Positions 8,590-17,851 of a DNA stretch of 64,000 bases are shown here, in pieces (position 1 is the first letter of the stretch; every line of letters begins with the position of its first letter). This stretch comes from Pararhodobacter sp. GTDB taxonomy: Bacteria; Pseudomonadota; Alphaproteobacteria; Rhodobacterales; Rhodobacteraceae. The DNA is taken from contig NZ_JAUCBZ010000015.1 of the NCBI RefSeq assembly GCF_034676545.1, forward strand, positions 1,209,001 to 1,273,000. The letters run 5' to 3'. Under the pieces are notes generated by a model. The model did no database searches, was not told the DNA's origin, and saw only the letters and a program-made list of their open reading frames with translations. A program made the translations under genes and the position numbers.

Positions 8590-9816
8590 ATGTCCACCGA
8601 GCGCATCACCTTCACCGGCCATGACGGCAACACGCTGGCCGCGCGACTCGATCTGCCCGAGGGCACGCCTCTGGGCACCGCGTTGTTCGCGCATTGTTTT
8701 ACCTGTGGCAAAGACATCCACGCGGCCCGGCGCATCGCAGGGCGTCTGGCAGCGACGGGGATTGCCGTGCTGCGGTTTGATTTTACCGGGCTGGGGCATT
8801 CCGACGGTGAGTTCGAGAACACGTCCTTTACCTCGAACGTGGCCGACCTGACAGCAGCCGCGCAATACCTGACGGATCGCGACATGGCGCCCGGCCTGTT
8901 GATCGGGCATTCGCTGGGCGGTGCGGCGGTGCTGGCGGCGGCGCAGACCATGCCCAGCGTCAAGGCGGTGGTGACCATTACCGCGCCCTTTGACCCGGAC
9001 CATGTGACCCGCAATTTCGCCGATGCCCTGCCCGAAATCCGCGCCAAAGGCTCTGCCGAGGTCAGCCTTGGCGGGCGGCCATTCCGGATATCCCGCGAAT
9101 TTCTTGCCGATGTGGAGGCGGAAAAACTGGCCCCCGCCATCGCCGGGCTGCGCCGCGCCTTGCTGGTGATGCACGCCCCGCGCGACATGGTTGTGGGGAT
9201 CGAAAACGCCACGCAGATTTTCATCGCCGCCAAACACCCGAAAAGCTTTGTCACGCTCGATGACGCCGATCATCTGATCACCCGCCCCGAGGATGCCGAA
9301 TATGCCGCCGGGGTGATTGCCGCCTGGGCGACGCGCTATCTTGATATTCAAGAACCCGCGCCCCCGCCCGGCGCCCCCGAAGGCATCATTCGCGTGACCG
9401 AGGCCGACCCGAATGGCTTCTTGCAAGACGTGATGCACGGCCCCTCGCATCACATGCTTGCCGATGAACCGCTGGCCTTTGGCGGCACCAATCAGGGCAT
9501 GTCGCCCTATGGGTTTCTGGCGGCGGGGCTGGGGGCCTGCACCTCGATGACCATCCGCATGTATGCGCGGCGCAAGAAATGGCCGTTGGAGGGTGTGAGC
9601 GTGGACGTCAGCCACGACAAGGTGCACGCGCAGGATGCCGATGACGACGGCGCCGCGCCGCGCAAGATCGACAGCTTTCACCGCAAGATCACGCTGCAAG
9701 GGGATTTGACCGACGAGCAGCGGCAAAGACTGCTGGAAATCGCCGATCGTTGCCCGGTGCACCGCACCCTGGAAAGCACCTCGCAGATCTTGACCGATTT
9801 GGTCGCCGTCGCGTAA
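8590..9816 (+). CDS. Bifunctional alpha/beta hydrolase - OsmC-family fusion protein
   Basis: Residues 1 to about 255 form an alpha/beta hydrolase with nucleophile elbow GHSLGG (Ser108), an acid candidate in APRDMV and a His in DDADHL. Residues about 270-408 form an OsmC/Ohr-like domain carrying both redox cysteines, C317 in LGACTS and C388 in DRCPVHRT. OsmC domains reduce organic hydroperoxides with thiol donors; hydrolase-OsmC fusions are a known but uncharacterised family. A plausible role is hydrolysing and reducing peroxidised acyl esters, which is inference. The protein is cytoplasmic with no signal. The start follows AGGAG at 8579-8583. The downstream DUF418 gene starts 43 bp later and may be co-transcribed. 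Confidence 0.9.
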   Translation: MSTERITFTGHDGNTLAARLDLPEGTPLGTALFAHCFTCGKDIHAARRIAGRLAATGIAVLRFDFTGLGHSDGEFENTSFTSNVADLTAAAQYLTDRDMAPGLLIGHSLGGAAVLAAAQTMPSVKAVVTITAPFDPDHVTRNFADALPEIRAKGSAEVSLGGRPFRISREFLADVEAEKLAPAIAGLRRALLVMHAPRDMVVGIENATQIFIAAKHPKSFVTLDDADHLITRPEDAEYAAGVIAAWATRYLDIQEPAPPPGAPEGIIRVTEADPNGFLQDVMHGPSHHMLADEPLAFGGTNQGMSPYGFLAAGLGACTSMTIRMYARRKKWPLEGVSVDVSHDKVHAQDADDDGAAPRKIDSFHRKITLQGDLTDEQRQRLLEIADRCPVHRTLESTSQILTDLVAVA

Positions 9817-9859
9817 CCCTGAGCCCTGCGGCAGACACCGCCGGCACGCAAGGGGCACG

Positions 9860-10921
9860 ATGGCAGCGACACAAACAAGACCCGCGCAAAGGCTGGCCGG
9901 GCTGGATCTTGCGCGGTATCTTGCCTTCGTCGGCATGGTGATCGTCAACTTCAAGATCGCGATGGGGGCCGAGGGCGGCACCGGGTTGCTGTCCTGGCTC
10001 ACCGGGCTGCTTGAGGGGCGCGCCGCCGCCACCTTTGTGGTGCTGGCGGGCGTCGGACTGGGGCTTTCCGCGCAGCACGAGGTGTTTTCGCAAACCTTTG
10101 GCGTGACGCTCAAACGCGCCGTGTTCCTGCTGGCGCTGGGTCTTGCCAATATGCTGATCTTTGACGCCGACATCCTGCATTATTATGCCTTCTACTTCCT
10201 GTTCGCCGCGCTCCTGCTGCCATTGACCCGCCGCGCGCTTGCGGGCGTCATCGTGGCCCTCAACATCGCGGCGGTGGTGATGATCTTGACGCTGAATTAC
10301 GACGTCGGCTGGGATTGGGAGGCGTATTCCTATGCCGATTTCTGGACGCCCCAAGGCTTTGTGCGCAACCTCGTGTTCAACGGCTGGCACCCGATTGTGC
10401 CGTGGCTGGGGTTCATGCTGTTCGGCATCATCCTCAGCCGCCAGGCGCTGGGCGAGGGCGCGATTCAACGGCGGCTGCTGCTGGGCGGCGGCTTGGCGAT
10501 GGCCGCCGCCTGGGGCCTGTCGATGGTGCTGACGCCCATCGCCACCGCGATTGATCCCGAACTCGCGGCCCTTGTGACAACATCACCGGTTCCGCCAATG
10601 CCGCTCTATACCTTGGCCGGGTCGGGCGCGGCCAGCCTGACGATAGGGGCCTGTCTGTTGCTCAGTGACGCCGCGGCGCGCTGGGGCGTGCTGCGGGTCA
10701 TCACCCCCGCCGGGCGGCAAACCCTGACGCTTTACATCGCGCAGATCCTGCTCGGCATGGGCACGCTCGAGGCTTTGGGGCGGCTCGGCGGGCAATCCGT
10801 CGGTCAAGCCGTCACAGCCGCTCTCCTCTTCTGTGCCTTGGCGACGGGCTATGCGTGGCTCTGGTCCCGTCGCTTCAAACGCGGCCCGATCGAGGCCGTG
10901 ATGCGGGCGCTGGCCGGTTAG
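9860..10921 (+). CDS. DUF418-type multi-pass membrane protein
   Basis: A 353-residue protein with eight to ten hydrophobic helices. It has the YeiB-like layout: an N-terminal LAGLDLARYLAFVGMVIVN helix, a central pair of helices separated by a short loop (FNGWHPIVPWLGFMLFG), and a C-terminal DUF418 region (PAGRQTLTLYIAQ). These proteins resemble membrane acyltransferases of the heparan-acetyltransferase type, but the function of the bacterial members is not settled. It lies 43 bp after the hydrolase-OsmC gene. Its stop overlaps the stop of the convergent lipoprotein gene by 4 bp (TTAG). Confidence 0.8.
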   Translation: MAATQTRPAQRLAGLDLARYLAFVGMVIVNFKIAMGAEGGTGLLSWLTGLLEGRAAATFVVLAGVGLGLSAQHEVFSQTFGVTLKRAVFLLALGLANMLIFDADILHYYAFYFLFAALLLPLTRRALAGVIVALNIAAVVMILTLNYDVGWDWEAYSYADFWTPQGFVRNLVFNGWHPIVPWLGFMLFGIILSRQALGEGAIQRRLLLGGGLAMAAAWGLSMVLTPIATAIDPELAALVTTSPVPPMPLYTLAGSGAASLTIGACLLLSDAAARWGVLRVITPAGRQTLTLYIAQILLGMGTLEALGRLGGQSVGQAVTAALLFCALATGYAWLWSRRFKRGPIEAVMRALAG

Positions 10922-11556
10922 CCGCCTTCCACATTTGCACCGCGCATCCGCGAGACAAAGCTGCGCAGCGTCGCCAACCCGCTGTCGCTGTCCAACGGAT
11001 GCTCACGCGCTGACAACACGGACAAGGTCACAATACGGCCCGCGATGGGCAAGACGGCCCGCCAATAACTGGGGTCAAAACTTTCAGGGTTGCCATGATC
11101 CTCGATCAACAGCCAGATCGCGTTGTTGGCGTAGGTGGATTCGACGACCGTGACCTCGCTTGGGTCGCCCGAACGGCTGAGTTGCGCGCGCCCGGCTGGG
11201 GTTGACAGAAACCCCGCCAGCCGCCGCAACGCGCCCGGATCGTTGCTGGTGGGTGCGGTCAGCCCGGTGACCGTGGCGCTGAGCACCGGGGCAGGGCGCA
11301 ACGTGCCACGACAGCGCACCAAAAGCACGAAGGCTTCAATATCGGATTCCCGCGTGGCTTCGGTATCGACGCAATAGCCGATGGGGCCAACCACCGTGAC
11401 CGAGCGATCCAGCAAGACCACTTCGGTCGGGCCCGCGGCGGGCTGCAAGCCGCGGCTGGCCGCTTCGGTCAGGGGTTCGGTCTCGAAACAGGCGGCCAAC
11501 CCCAGCCCGACGAGACACAACCACGCGCCCGTTCGTACCTTGCACAGGATCGTCAT
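10918..11556 (-). CDS. Putative lipoprotein of unknown function
   Basis: A 212-residue protein with a lipoprotein signal: basic N-terminus, hydrophobic core and lipobox LGLAAC with Cys at about residue 23. It is expected to be lipid-anchored at a membrane. The mature part is a soluble mixed alpha/beta sequence with two cysteines (GYCVDT and VRCRGT) that could form a disulfide. The ATG at 11556 follows GAGGGGACGGG. I do not recognise a domain. It ends tail-to-tail with the DUF418 gene, so the pairing is probably incidental. Confidence 0.75.
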   Translation of the reverse strand: MTILCKVRTGAWLCLVGLGLAACFETEPLTEAASRGLQPAAGPTEVVLLDRSVTVVGPIGYCVDTEATRESDIEAFVLLVRCRGTLRPAPVLSATVTGLTAPTSNDPGALRRLAGFLSTPAGRAQLSRSGDPSEVTVVESTYANNAIWLLIEDHGNPESFDPSYWRAVLPIAGRIVTLSVLSAREHPLDSDSGLATLRSFVSRMRGANVEGG

Positions 11557-11663
11557 CCCGTCCCCTCACCATGCACTGCCCGTTCAACCCGGCACCCGGC
11601 GGCGCTGAATGGCTGACAAAAACGGGGGATGAGGGGCATCGCTAAGTCCTTTGTCGCGTTCCC

Positions 11664-11699
11664 CTGTCAGGGGCGCCCCTTAGGAATAGTGCCTGACAG
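11664..11699. repeat. Nested inverted repeat upstream of the small membrane protein gene
   Basis: CTGTCAGG (11664-11671) pairs with CCTGACAG (11692-11699), and inside it lies the 12-bp palindrome AGGGGCGCCCCT (11669-11680). The two hairpins are mutually exclusive. The element is 107 bp upstream of the start at 11807 and could be a leader structure, an operator or a terminator; there is no T-run. Confidence 0.55.
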
Positions 11700-11806
11700 C
11701 CTTTGGAGCAAGCCGCCAAAACGGCAAACTTGCCGCAGGCACAGAGGGTTGCATGACGCGACGCCGGGTCATAGCTGCAAGATCAAGAAATTGATGGAGC
11801 GCACCC

Positions 11807-12031
11807 ATGCTGGATATTCTTGACCGAATTCCCCTGAATATCGTGCTGATAGCCGCTTTGGCTTTGGGCTTGGCGCCGTTTTTTCCGGAACCTCATCTGT
11901 GGGAAAAGCTCAAGATGCTGGCGGCGGGAACGTTGCGGCAGCCGGTCGATATCCTTGACCTGCTGATGCATGGCGCGCCCGTGGTGCTTCTGGCCGCGAA
12001 ACTGCTGCGCATGGCTGTCACGCGGGGTTAA
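11807..12031 (+). CDS. Small inner-membrane protein of unknown function
   Basis: A 74-residue protein with a hydrophobic helix at about residues 10-27 (IVLIAALALGLAPFFPEPHLWEK begins it) and a second at about 53-68. The EPHLWEKLKML motif recurs in a family of short proteins that are often labelled RND transporter-like without functional proof. Both ends probably face the same side of the inner membrane. It is monocistronic, preceded by a 250-bp gene-free region with a nested inverted repeat. Function unknown. Confidence 0.7.
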   Translation: MLDILDRIPLNIVLIAALALGLAPFFPEPHLWEKLKMLAAGTLRQPVDILDLLMHGAPVVLLAAKLLRMAVTRG

Positions 12032-12265
12032 GGGGGGCGGCTCCTTGGCTGGCGGGTTTTCCATCGACAACCGACGCGGTCCGCGCTATCGCTGCCGCAT
12101 GAACCCAATGGTTTCGCCCCTCTTGACCCGCCGACTCCGACGCCAAAACGTCTGAGCGTTTCGGCCTGTCCGTCAGGCACCCCCCACCCTCTCTTTCTGA
12201 TCTTACATTGACTTGGCCCTCTGGCTTCGGCACGAATGGGCCTTCGCTTTCCAAGGGGACTTCCC

Positions 12266-13438
12266 ATGATTTCGTCTGTTCTGCCCACCTACGCGCGCGC
12301 GCCACTGTCCTTTGTCTCGGGCGAAGGCTCCTGGTTGACCGAAGCCGACGGCCGCCGGTTTCTGGATCTGGGCGCAGGCATCGCGGTGAACGCGCTGGGC
12401 CACGCGCATCCGGCGCTGGTCGAAACCCTGACCCAGCAAGCGCAAAAACTCTGGCATGTGTCGAACCTCTACCAGATCCCGCAGCAGCAGGCGCTGGCCG
12501 ATGCGCTGGTCGACAAGACCTTTGCCGATACCGTGTTTTTCACCAACTCGGGCACCGAGGCGGCGGAACTGGCGATCAAGATGGCGCGCAAATACTGGTA
12601 CGACAAAGGCACGCCGCGCACGACTATCCTGACCTTCGAGGGCTCGTTTCATGGGCGCTCCACAGGGGCGATCGCAGCGTCGGGCTCCGAGAAAATGACC
12701 AAGGGCTACGGCCCCCTGATGCCGGGCTTCACATCGCTGCCCTGGGGCGACCAAGAGGCGCTGAACGCGGCGCTGGATGACACCGTCGCCGCCGTCATGC
12801 TTGAACCGATCCAGGGCGAAGGCGGCATCCGGCCGATGCCCGAGGCAGACCTGAGAGCTTTGCGCGAGGCCTGCAACAAGACCGGCGCGCTGTTGATCCT
12901 CGACGAGGTGCAATGCGGCATGGGGCGCAGCGGCAAACTGTTCGCGCATGAATGGGCCGGGATCACCCCCGATATCATGATGGTCGCCAAGGGCATCGGC
13001 GGCGGCTTCCCGCTGGGCGCGGTGCTGGCCACGGAAAATGCGGCCTCGGGCATGGTCGTGGGCACGCATGGATCAACCTATGGCGGCAATCCGCTGGGCT
13101 GCGCCGTCGGCCTCAAGGTCACCGAGATCGTGTCGGACCCGGCATTCCTGGCCGAGGTCAGCCGCAAATCCGGCCTGCTGCGGCAAAAGCTGGAAGGGCT
13201 GATCGCCGCGCATCCCGACACATTCGAGGCCGTGCGCGGCACCGGCCTGATCCTGGGGATCAAATGCCGCAAGCCAAACACCGACCTTGTCGTCGCGGCC
13301 CGAAACGTCGGGGTGCTGGTGGTGCCCGCCGCCGACAACGTGCTGCGCTTGCTGCCCGCGTTGAATATCCCCGATGAGGATATCGCCGAGGCGGTCACCC
13401 GACTGGACAAGGCCGCCACGGCACTCGAAGCCTCCTGA
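12266..13438 (+). CDS. argD: Acetylornithine aminotransferase
   Basis: A 390-residue class III PLP aminotransferase of normal ArgD length. It converts N-acetylglutamate semialdehyde to N-acetylornithine in arginine synthesis and may also serve the succinyl-diaminopimelate step of lysine synthesis. Visible motifs are TNSGTEAAE, the LDEVQCGMGR segment with the PLP-binding Asp, and VAKGIGGGF with the catalytic Lys. The ATG at 12266 has AAGGGGA nine bases upstream; an extension to 12236 is non-conserved. It is followed 92 bp later by argF, so the two form an arginine operon with a repeat element between them. The specificity call rests on this neighbour. Confidence 0.93.
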   Translation: MISSVLPTYARAPLSFVSGEGSWLTEADGRRFLDLGAGIAVNALGHAHPALVETLTQQAQKLWHVSNLYQIPQQQALADALVDKTFADTVFFTNSGTEAAELAIKMARKYWYDKGTPRTTILTFEGSFHGRSTGAIAASGSEKMTKGYGPLMPGFTSLPWGDQEALNAALDDTVAAVMLEPIQGEGGIRPMPEADLRALREACNKTGALLILDEVQCGMGRSGKLFAHEWAGITPDIMMVAKGIGGGFPLGAVLATENAASGMVVGTHGSTYGGNPLGCAVGLKVTEIVSDPAFLAEVSRKSGLLRQKLEGLIAAHPDTFEAVRGTGLILGIKCRKPNTDLVVAARNVGVLVVPAADNVLRLLPALNIPDEDIAEAVTRLDKAATALEAS

Positions 13439-13444
13439 CCCCGT

Positions 13445-13510
13445 CTTTGTTCTTCAAATATCCTGGGGGTGAGGCGCACCGCGCCGAGGGGGCAAAGCCC
13501 CCTTTCCCCC
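13445..13510. repeat. Dispersed modular repeat between argD and argF
   Basis: A head module (CTTTGTTCTTCAAATATCC, 13445-13463) is followed by a tail (GGGGGTGAGGCGC..., then GAGGGGGCAAAGCCCCCTTT) that ends in a GC-rich hairpin. The head recurs inverted at 14571-14590 and 55339-55360, and the tail recurs at 61741-61786. It may attenuate or stabilise the argD-argF transcript. Confidence 0.8.
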
Positions 13511-13530
13511 GCCTTCCGAAAGACGCCGCG

Positions 13531-14457
13531 ATGAACCATTTTCTCGACATCCATACCACCGACGCCGCCGATCTGCGGCACATGATCGACCTCGCAGCCA
13601 CCATGAAATCCGCCCGCAACGGCCGTCCCAAGGGGACTCTGGATGACGCGCAACCCTTGGCGGGCCGCGTGGTCGCGCTGATTTTCGAGAAACCCTCGAC
13701 CCGCACGCGGGTGTCGTTCGACGTGGGCGTTCGGCAAATGGGCGGGCAGACGATGGTCCTGTCGGGCTCGGAAATGCAACTGGGCCACGGCGAGACGATT
13801 GCCGATACCGCGCGGGTCCTGTCGCGCTATGTCGATCTGATCATGATCCGCACCTTCGAGGAAACCGTGCTGCAAGAACTGGCCGAATACGCCAGCGTGC
13901 CGGTGATCAACGGGCTGACCAACCGCACACACCCGTGCCAGATCATGGCCGATATCCTGACCTATGAAGAACACCGCGGCCCGATCAAGGGCAAGAAAGT
14001 GGTCTGGGCGGGCGACGGCAACAATGTCTGCGCCTCGCTGCTGCAAGCCGCCGGGCAGTTCGGATTCGATTTCACCTTCACCGGCCCGCCGACACTGGAC
14101 CCAGACGCCGAATTCATGCGCTTTGCGCAAGAGAAGGGCAGCAAGGTCGAGATCGAACGCGATCCAATCAAGGCGGTCGCAGGCGCGGATCTGATCGTGG
14201 CGGATACCTGGGTGTCGATGCATGACAGCCAATCCACCAAGGAGCGCCGTCACAACCAATTGCGGCCCTATCAGGTGAATGAGACCCTGATGGCCGCCGC
14301 CAAGCCGGACGCTTTGTTCATGCATTGCCTGCCCGCACATCGCGAGGACGAGGTGACGAGCGCCGTCATGGACGGCCCGCAATCGGTGATCTGGGACGAG
14401 GCCGAGAACCGTTTGCACGCGCAAAAGGCCGTGATGCGCTGGTGTCTGGGGCTTTGA
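13531..14457 (+). CDS. argF: Ornithine carbamoyltransferase
   Basis: A 308-residue enzyme that joins carbamoyl phosphate and ornithine to make citrulline. The carbamoyl-phosphate loop is EKPSTRTRVSF, the second substrate region is NRTHPCQ, and the ornithine-binding elements include WVSMHDS and MHCLP. Length and motifs are those of an anabolic trimeric enzyme. ATG at 13531 is chosen because upstream in-frame codons from 13447 simply translate the repeat. There is no strong Shine-Dalgarno, so coupling with argD through the repeat region is possible. Catalytic residues are intact. Confidence 0.95.
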   Translation: MNHFLDIHTTDAADLRHMIDLAATMKSARNGRPKGTLDDAQPLAGRVVALIFEKPSTRTRVSFDVGVRQMGGQTMVLSGSEMQLGHGETIADTARVLSRYVDLIMIRTFEETVLQELAEYASVPVINGLTNRTHPCQIMADILTYEEHRGPIKGKKVVWAGDGNNVCASLLQAAGQFGFDFTFTGPPTLDPDAEFMRFAQEKGSKVEIERDPIKAVAGADLIVADTWVSMHDSQSTKERRHNQLRPYQVNETLMAAAKPDALFMHCLPAHREDEVTSAVMDGPQSVIWDEAENRLHAQKAVMRWCLGL

Positions 14458-14458
14458 T

Positions 14459-14590
14459 CCCGAGCTGGGTTGGGGGGGGCGGGCCTCGGACCCATCGAGG
14501 GTCCTCGGCCCGCGCGGGTTTCCACCCGCACCCGACCAAGGGGACGCACGCGCCCCCTTGGGACCCCCGTGGATATTTGAAGAACAAAGA
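14459..14590. repeat. Dispersed modular repeat 3' of argF, inverted head module
   Basis: Stacked hairpins fill the region, including CGAGGGTCCTCG-like arms, GCGGGTTTCCACCCGC and CAAGGGGACG/CGCCCCCTTG. It ends at 14571-14590 with GGATATTTGAAGAACAAAGA, the reverse complement of the head module at 13445. It probably terminates the argDF transcript. The leader of the next gene overlaps its end. Confidence 0.75.
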
Positions 14591-14604
14591 GAGGATCTAA
14601 GGTT

Positions 14605-16616
14605 TTGAGCAATTCCTTGTTGAGTGACTGGACCGGACCGTTTGCCCTGCCGCCGTTTGCGCAGATTTCGGGATGAGGATTTCGCGCCAGCGTTTGACGC
14701 GGGTTTGGCGCAGGGCCGGGCATGTGTCGCTGCGATTGCCGCGGAGTCCGAGCCGCCGAGTTTTGCCAACACGATCGAGGCGTTGGAGCGGGCGGATCGC
14801 ATGCTCGATAAGGTTGCCGGGGTTTTCTATAATCTTGCCGGGGCGGATTCGAACCCGGCGCGCGAGGCGTTGAGCCGGGATCTGGCGCCGAAACTCTCGG
14901 CCTATGCGTCGGAGGTGACGTCGAACACGGCGCTGTTCGCGCGGATCGAGGATCTTTGGGCGCGTCGCGACAGTTTGGGCCTGACGCCCGAGCAGGACCG
15001 GGTGTTGATGCTCTATCGGCGGATGTTCGTGCGTGCGGGTGCGGCACTGGACAGGGACGCGTCGGACCGCATGGCGGCCGTCAAGTCGCGGTTGGCCAGT
15101 CTTGGCACGCAGTTCACGCAGAACCTTCTGGCCGATGAGCGCGACTGGTTCATGCCGCTCGACGATCTGGCGGGTCTGCCCGAGTTTGTGTTCGACACCG
15201 CCGCCGCCGCCGCGCAGGAGCGTGGGTTGGAGGGGCATGTGGTGACGTTGAACCGGTCGCTGATCGTGCCGTTCTTGCAGTACTCCACCCGCCGCGATCT
15301 GCGCGAAAAGGCCTATGAGGCCTGGGGCGCGCGTGGGGCGAGGGGGGGGCGAGACCGATAACCGGGCTTTGGCGGCGGAAACGCTGGCTTTGCGGCACGA
15401 GCGGGCGACCTTGCTGGGTTATGAGAATTTCGCGGCCTACAAGTTGGAAACCGAAATGGCCCGGACGCCGCAGGCGGTGCGCGATCTGTTGATGCGGGTC
15501 TGGCAGCCCGCCCGCGCCCGCGCCTTGGCGGATGCCGAGGCGATGGAGGCGCTGCTGCATGCCGATGGCGAAAGCGGTCCGTTGCAACCGTGGGACTGGC
15601 GGTTCTATTCGGAAAAGCGCCGTCAGGCCCTGCATGAGTTCGACGAGGCGGCGTTAAAGCCTTATTTATCCTTGGAGGCGATGATTGCCGCAGCCTTTGA
15701 TGTGGCGCATCGTCTGTTCGGCCTGTCCTTCACGCCGCTGGCGGTGCCGCTTTATCACCCGGATGCCCGCGCGTGGGAGGTGACGCGTGACGGCAAGCAT
15801 GTCGCCGTGTTCATTGGCGATTACTTTGCGCGTCCGTCGAAACGCTCGGGCGCGTGGATGTCGAATTTCCGCGGTCAGCACAGGCTGGACACCGATCAGC
15901 GCCCGGTGGTGGTCAATGTGTGCAATTTTGCCAAGGGCAACCCCGCGCTGCTGTCGTGGGATGATGCGCGCACGCTGTTCCATGAGTTCGGCCACGCCCT
16001 GCACGGGATGCTCAGCGATGTGACCTATGGGTTTATCTCGGGCACCTCGGTGGCGCGCGATTTCGTCGAACTGCCAAGCCAGCTTTATGAGCATTGGCTG
16101 GAGGTGCCCGAGGTGATCGAGGCCCACGCGCGCCACTGGAAAACCGGCGAGGCGATGCCCGAGGCGCTGCGTGAAAAGCTGAAAACGGCGGCGACCTGGG
16201 ATCAGGGGTTTGCGACGGTGGAATTTGTCGCCTCGGCTCTGGTCGATCTGGAGTTCCACGATGGCGCCCCGCCCGCCGACCCGATGCAAAAGCAGGCCGA
16301 AGTGCTGGAAACGCTTGGCATGCCATCGGCGATCCGCATGCGCCACGCCACGCCGCATTTCGCGCATATCTTCTCGGGGGATGGATATTCCAGCGGCTAC
16401 TATAGCTACATGTGGTCCGAAGTGATGGATGCCGATGCCTTCGAGGCCTTTGAGGAGGTCGGTGACCCGTTTGACCCTGGTTTGGCCAGAAAGCTCGAAA
16501 AATTCATCTTGTCGGCGGGCGGATCAGGCGAGGCCGAGGTGCTCTATACCGCGTTCCGGGGGCAAATGCCGGGCGTCGAGGCGCTGCTGAAGGGGCGCGG
16601 GTTGCTGGAGGCGTGA
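14605..16616 (+). pseudogene. M3-family oligopeptidase (OpdA/Dcp type), two frameshifts
   Basis: Joined across two frame changes this is a roughly 670-residue M3 zinc metallopeptidase, which would cleave short cytoplasmic peptides. The zinc site HEFGHALHG is intact (HEFGH at 15981-15995) and the C-terminal M3 region (HIFSGDGYSSGYYSY) is well kept. The start is read as TTG at 14605 with AGAGGA about nine bases upstream. The first frameshift is an extra G in GGG at 14670-14672 (expected ISDEDFAPAF). The second is one G too many in an eight-G run at 15342-15349. Nothing else is damaged, so sequencing error is likely; a recent pseudogene is the alternative. Confidence 0.85.
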
Positions 16617-16760
16617 ACCGCCGTCGGGGCAGCACCACGGACGGTGAACCCGAAAACTGTGCATGATGGCGCAGAGGTTGCCCGGCGGCAGGGTCTTGGA
16701 CAGTGCTGCCGAGCCGCAGGGCGTCTCTCACCCGATGGCCGATTGCGGCCTATTGTGCCT

Positions 16761-16799
16761 CAACCGGGTTGCGGCCTCCTGCGCCACAACCGGGTTGCG
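16761..16799. repeat. Short direct repeat in the M3-CDF intergenic region
   Basis: CAACCGGGTTGCG occurs at 16761-16773 and 16787-16799, 26 bp apart; each copy is a near-palindrome (CAACC-GGGTTG). The 242-bp space between the convergent M3 and CDF genes holds no gene I can support. Confidence 0.6.
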
Positions 16800-16858
16800 C
16801 CGGGCGCGCGCATTCTTGGCGCGGGTCGCGCGGCTGCCTGAAACGGCCTTACCCCGTC

Positions 16859-17762
16859 TCAGCCCTTGCGCTTGCGGCCGGATCCCGGTCCGACCGGGTC
16901 AAGATGAATGATCACCTCGGCACCGGTGATTTCAGCTTCCAGGCGGTGCTCCAGATCATCGGCAATGGCGTGCGCGCTGTTCAGGGTTTGATCGCCACGA
17001 AGCTCGAGGTGCAGCGAGACAAACGTCCGGCTGCCGGCGGTCCGGGTTTTCAGATCGTGGAACCCTTCGGTTCCGGGCCAATTGGTGGCAATGTCGCGGA
17101 TCCGTGCCAGAACCTCGGGCTTGGCGGCATGATCCATCAGCGCATCCCACGCCCCGCGGCCGATCCGCAGACCGCTGATTGCCATCCAGACCGCGGCAAT
17201 CAACGCCACGCCTGAAATCGACCTGCTGCCAACCCCAACGCGAGGAGGTGATCAGCGCGATCAGCACGCCCAATGTTGGCAGCAGGTCGCCCAGATAATG
17301 CAGCAAATCAGCGGCGACCACGCGATTCCCGGTGCGGCGCGCGACATGGCGTTGCCATAAAATGAGCGCGCCGGTCAGCAAAACCGAGACGACCATCACC
17401 ACGACCCCCGCCGATTCGGCGCGAATTGGGGTGGGTTGCGGATGGATCAGACGGAGCCCGGCCAGGCCGCCGATCACCGCGGCAGACATCAGGACAAGGG
17501 TCGATTGCAGCAAAGCCGCCAGATCCTCGGCCGAGGTATGGCCAAAGGCATGGTCGTCGTCGGCGGGGCGCGTGGCATAGGCAATTGCCGCCAAAGCGCC
17601 GACAGAAACCATAAGATCCAAGGCGTTATCCGCCAGAGACGCGGCGATGCTCAAGGCTCCGGTCTGCACCAGGGCCCAGAGTTTCAACGCCACCAACACG
17701 ACGGCGACCCCGACCGAGGCGACGCCGGCAGAAAGGTTGAGCGCTTTGAAATTGTGGGGCAT
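16859..17762 (-). pseudogene. CDF-family cation efflux protein, single frameshift
   Basis: A cation diffusion facilitator, which would export zinc, iron or a similar divalent cation in exchange for protons. From ATG at 17762 the frame shows the first helices with ASLADNALDLMVS, the DDDHAFGH-x3-EDL motif and the HYLGD metal-site motif of helix V. Near 17215-17217 one extra base (AAA for AA, giving VDF instead of VDSGVALI) shifts the frame. Helix VI and the cytoplasmic C-terminal metallochaperone-like domain (HDLKTRTAGSRTFVSLHLEL) continue in the next frame to 16859. Only the single indel separates it from an intact gene of about 300 residues. A basic tail GSGRKRKG ends it. Confidence 0.83.
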
Positions 17763-17851
17763 GGAAACGCCTTTGAGTGAATCGCAACGCAGCGCGCCGC
17801 CGCTCGATACTGCGCCAATACAGCGCGCGCCACCCCGCGAAAAGCGCCGCT

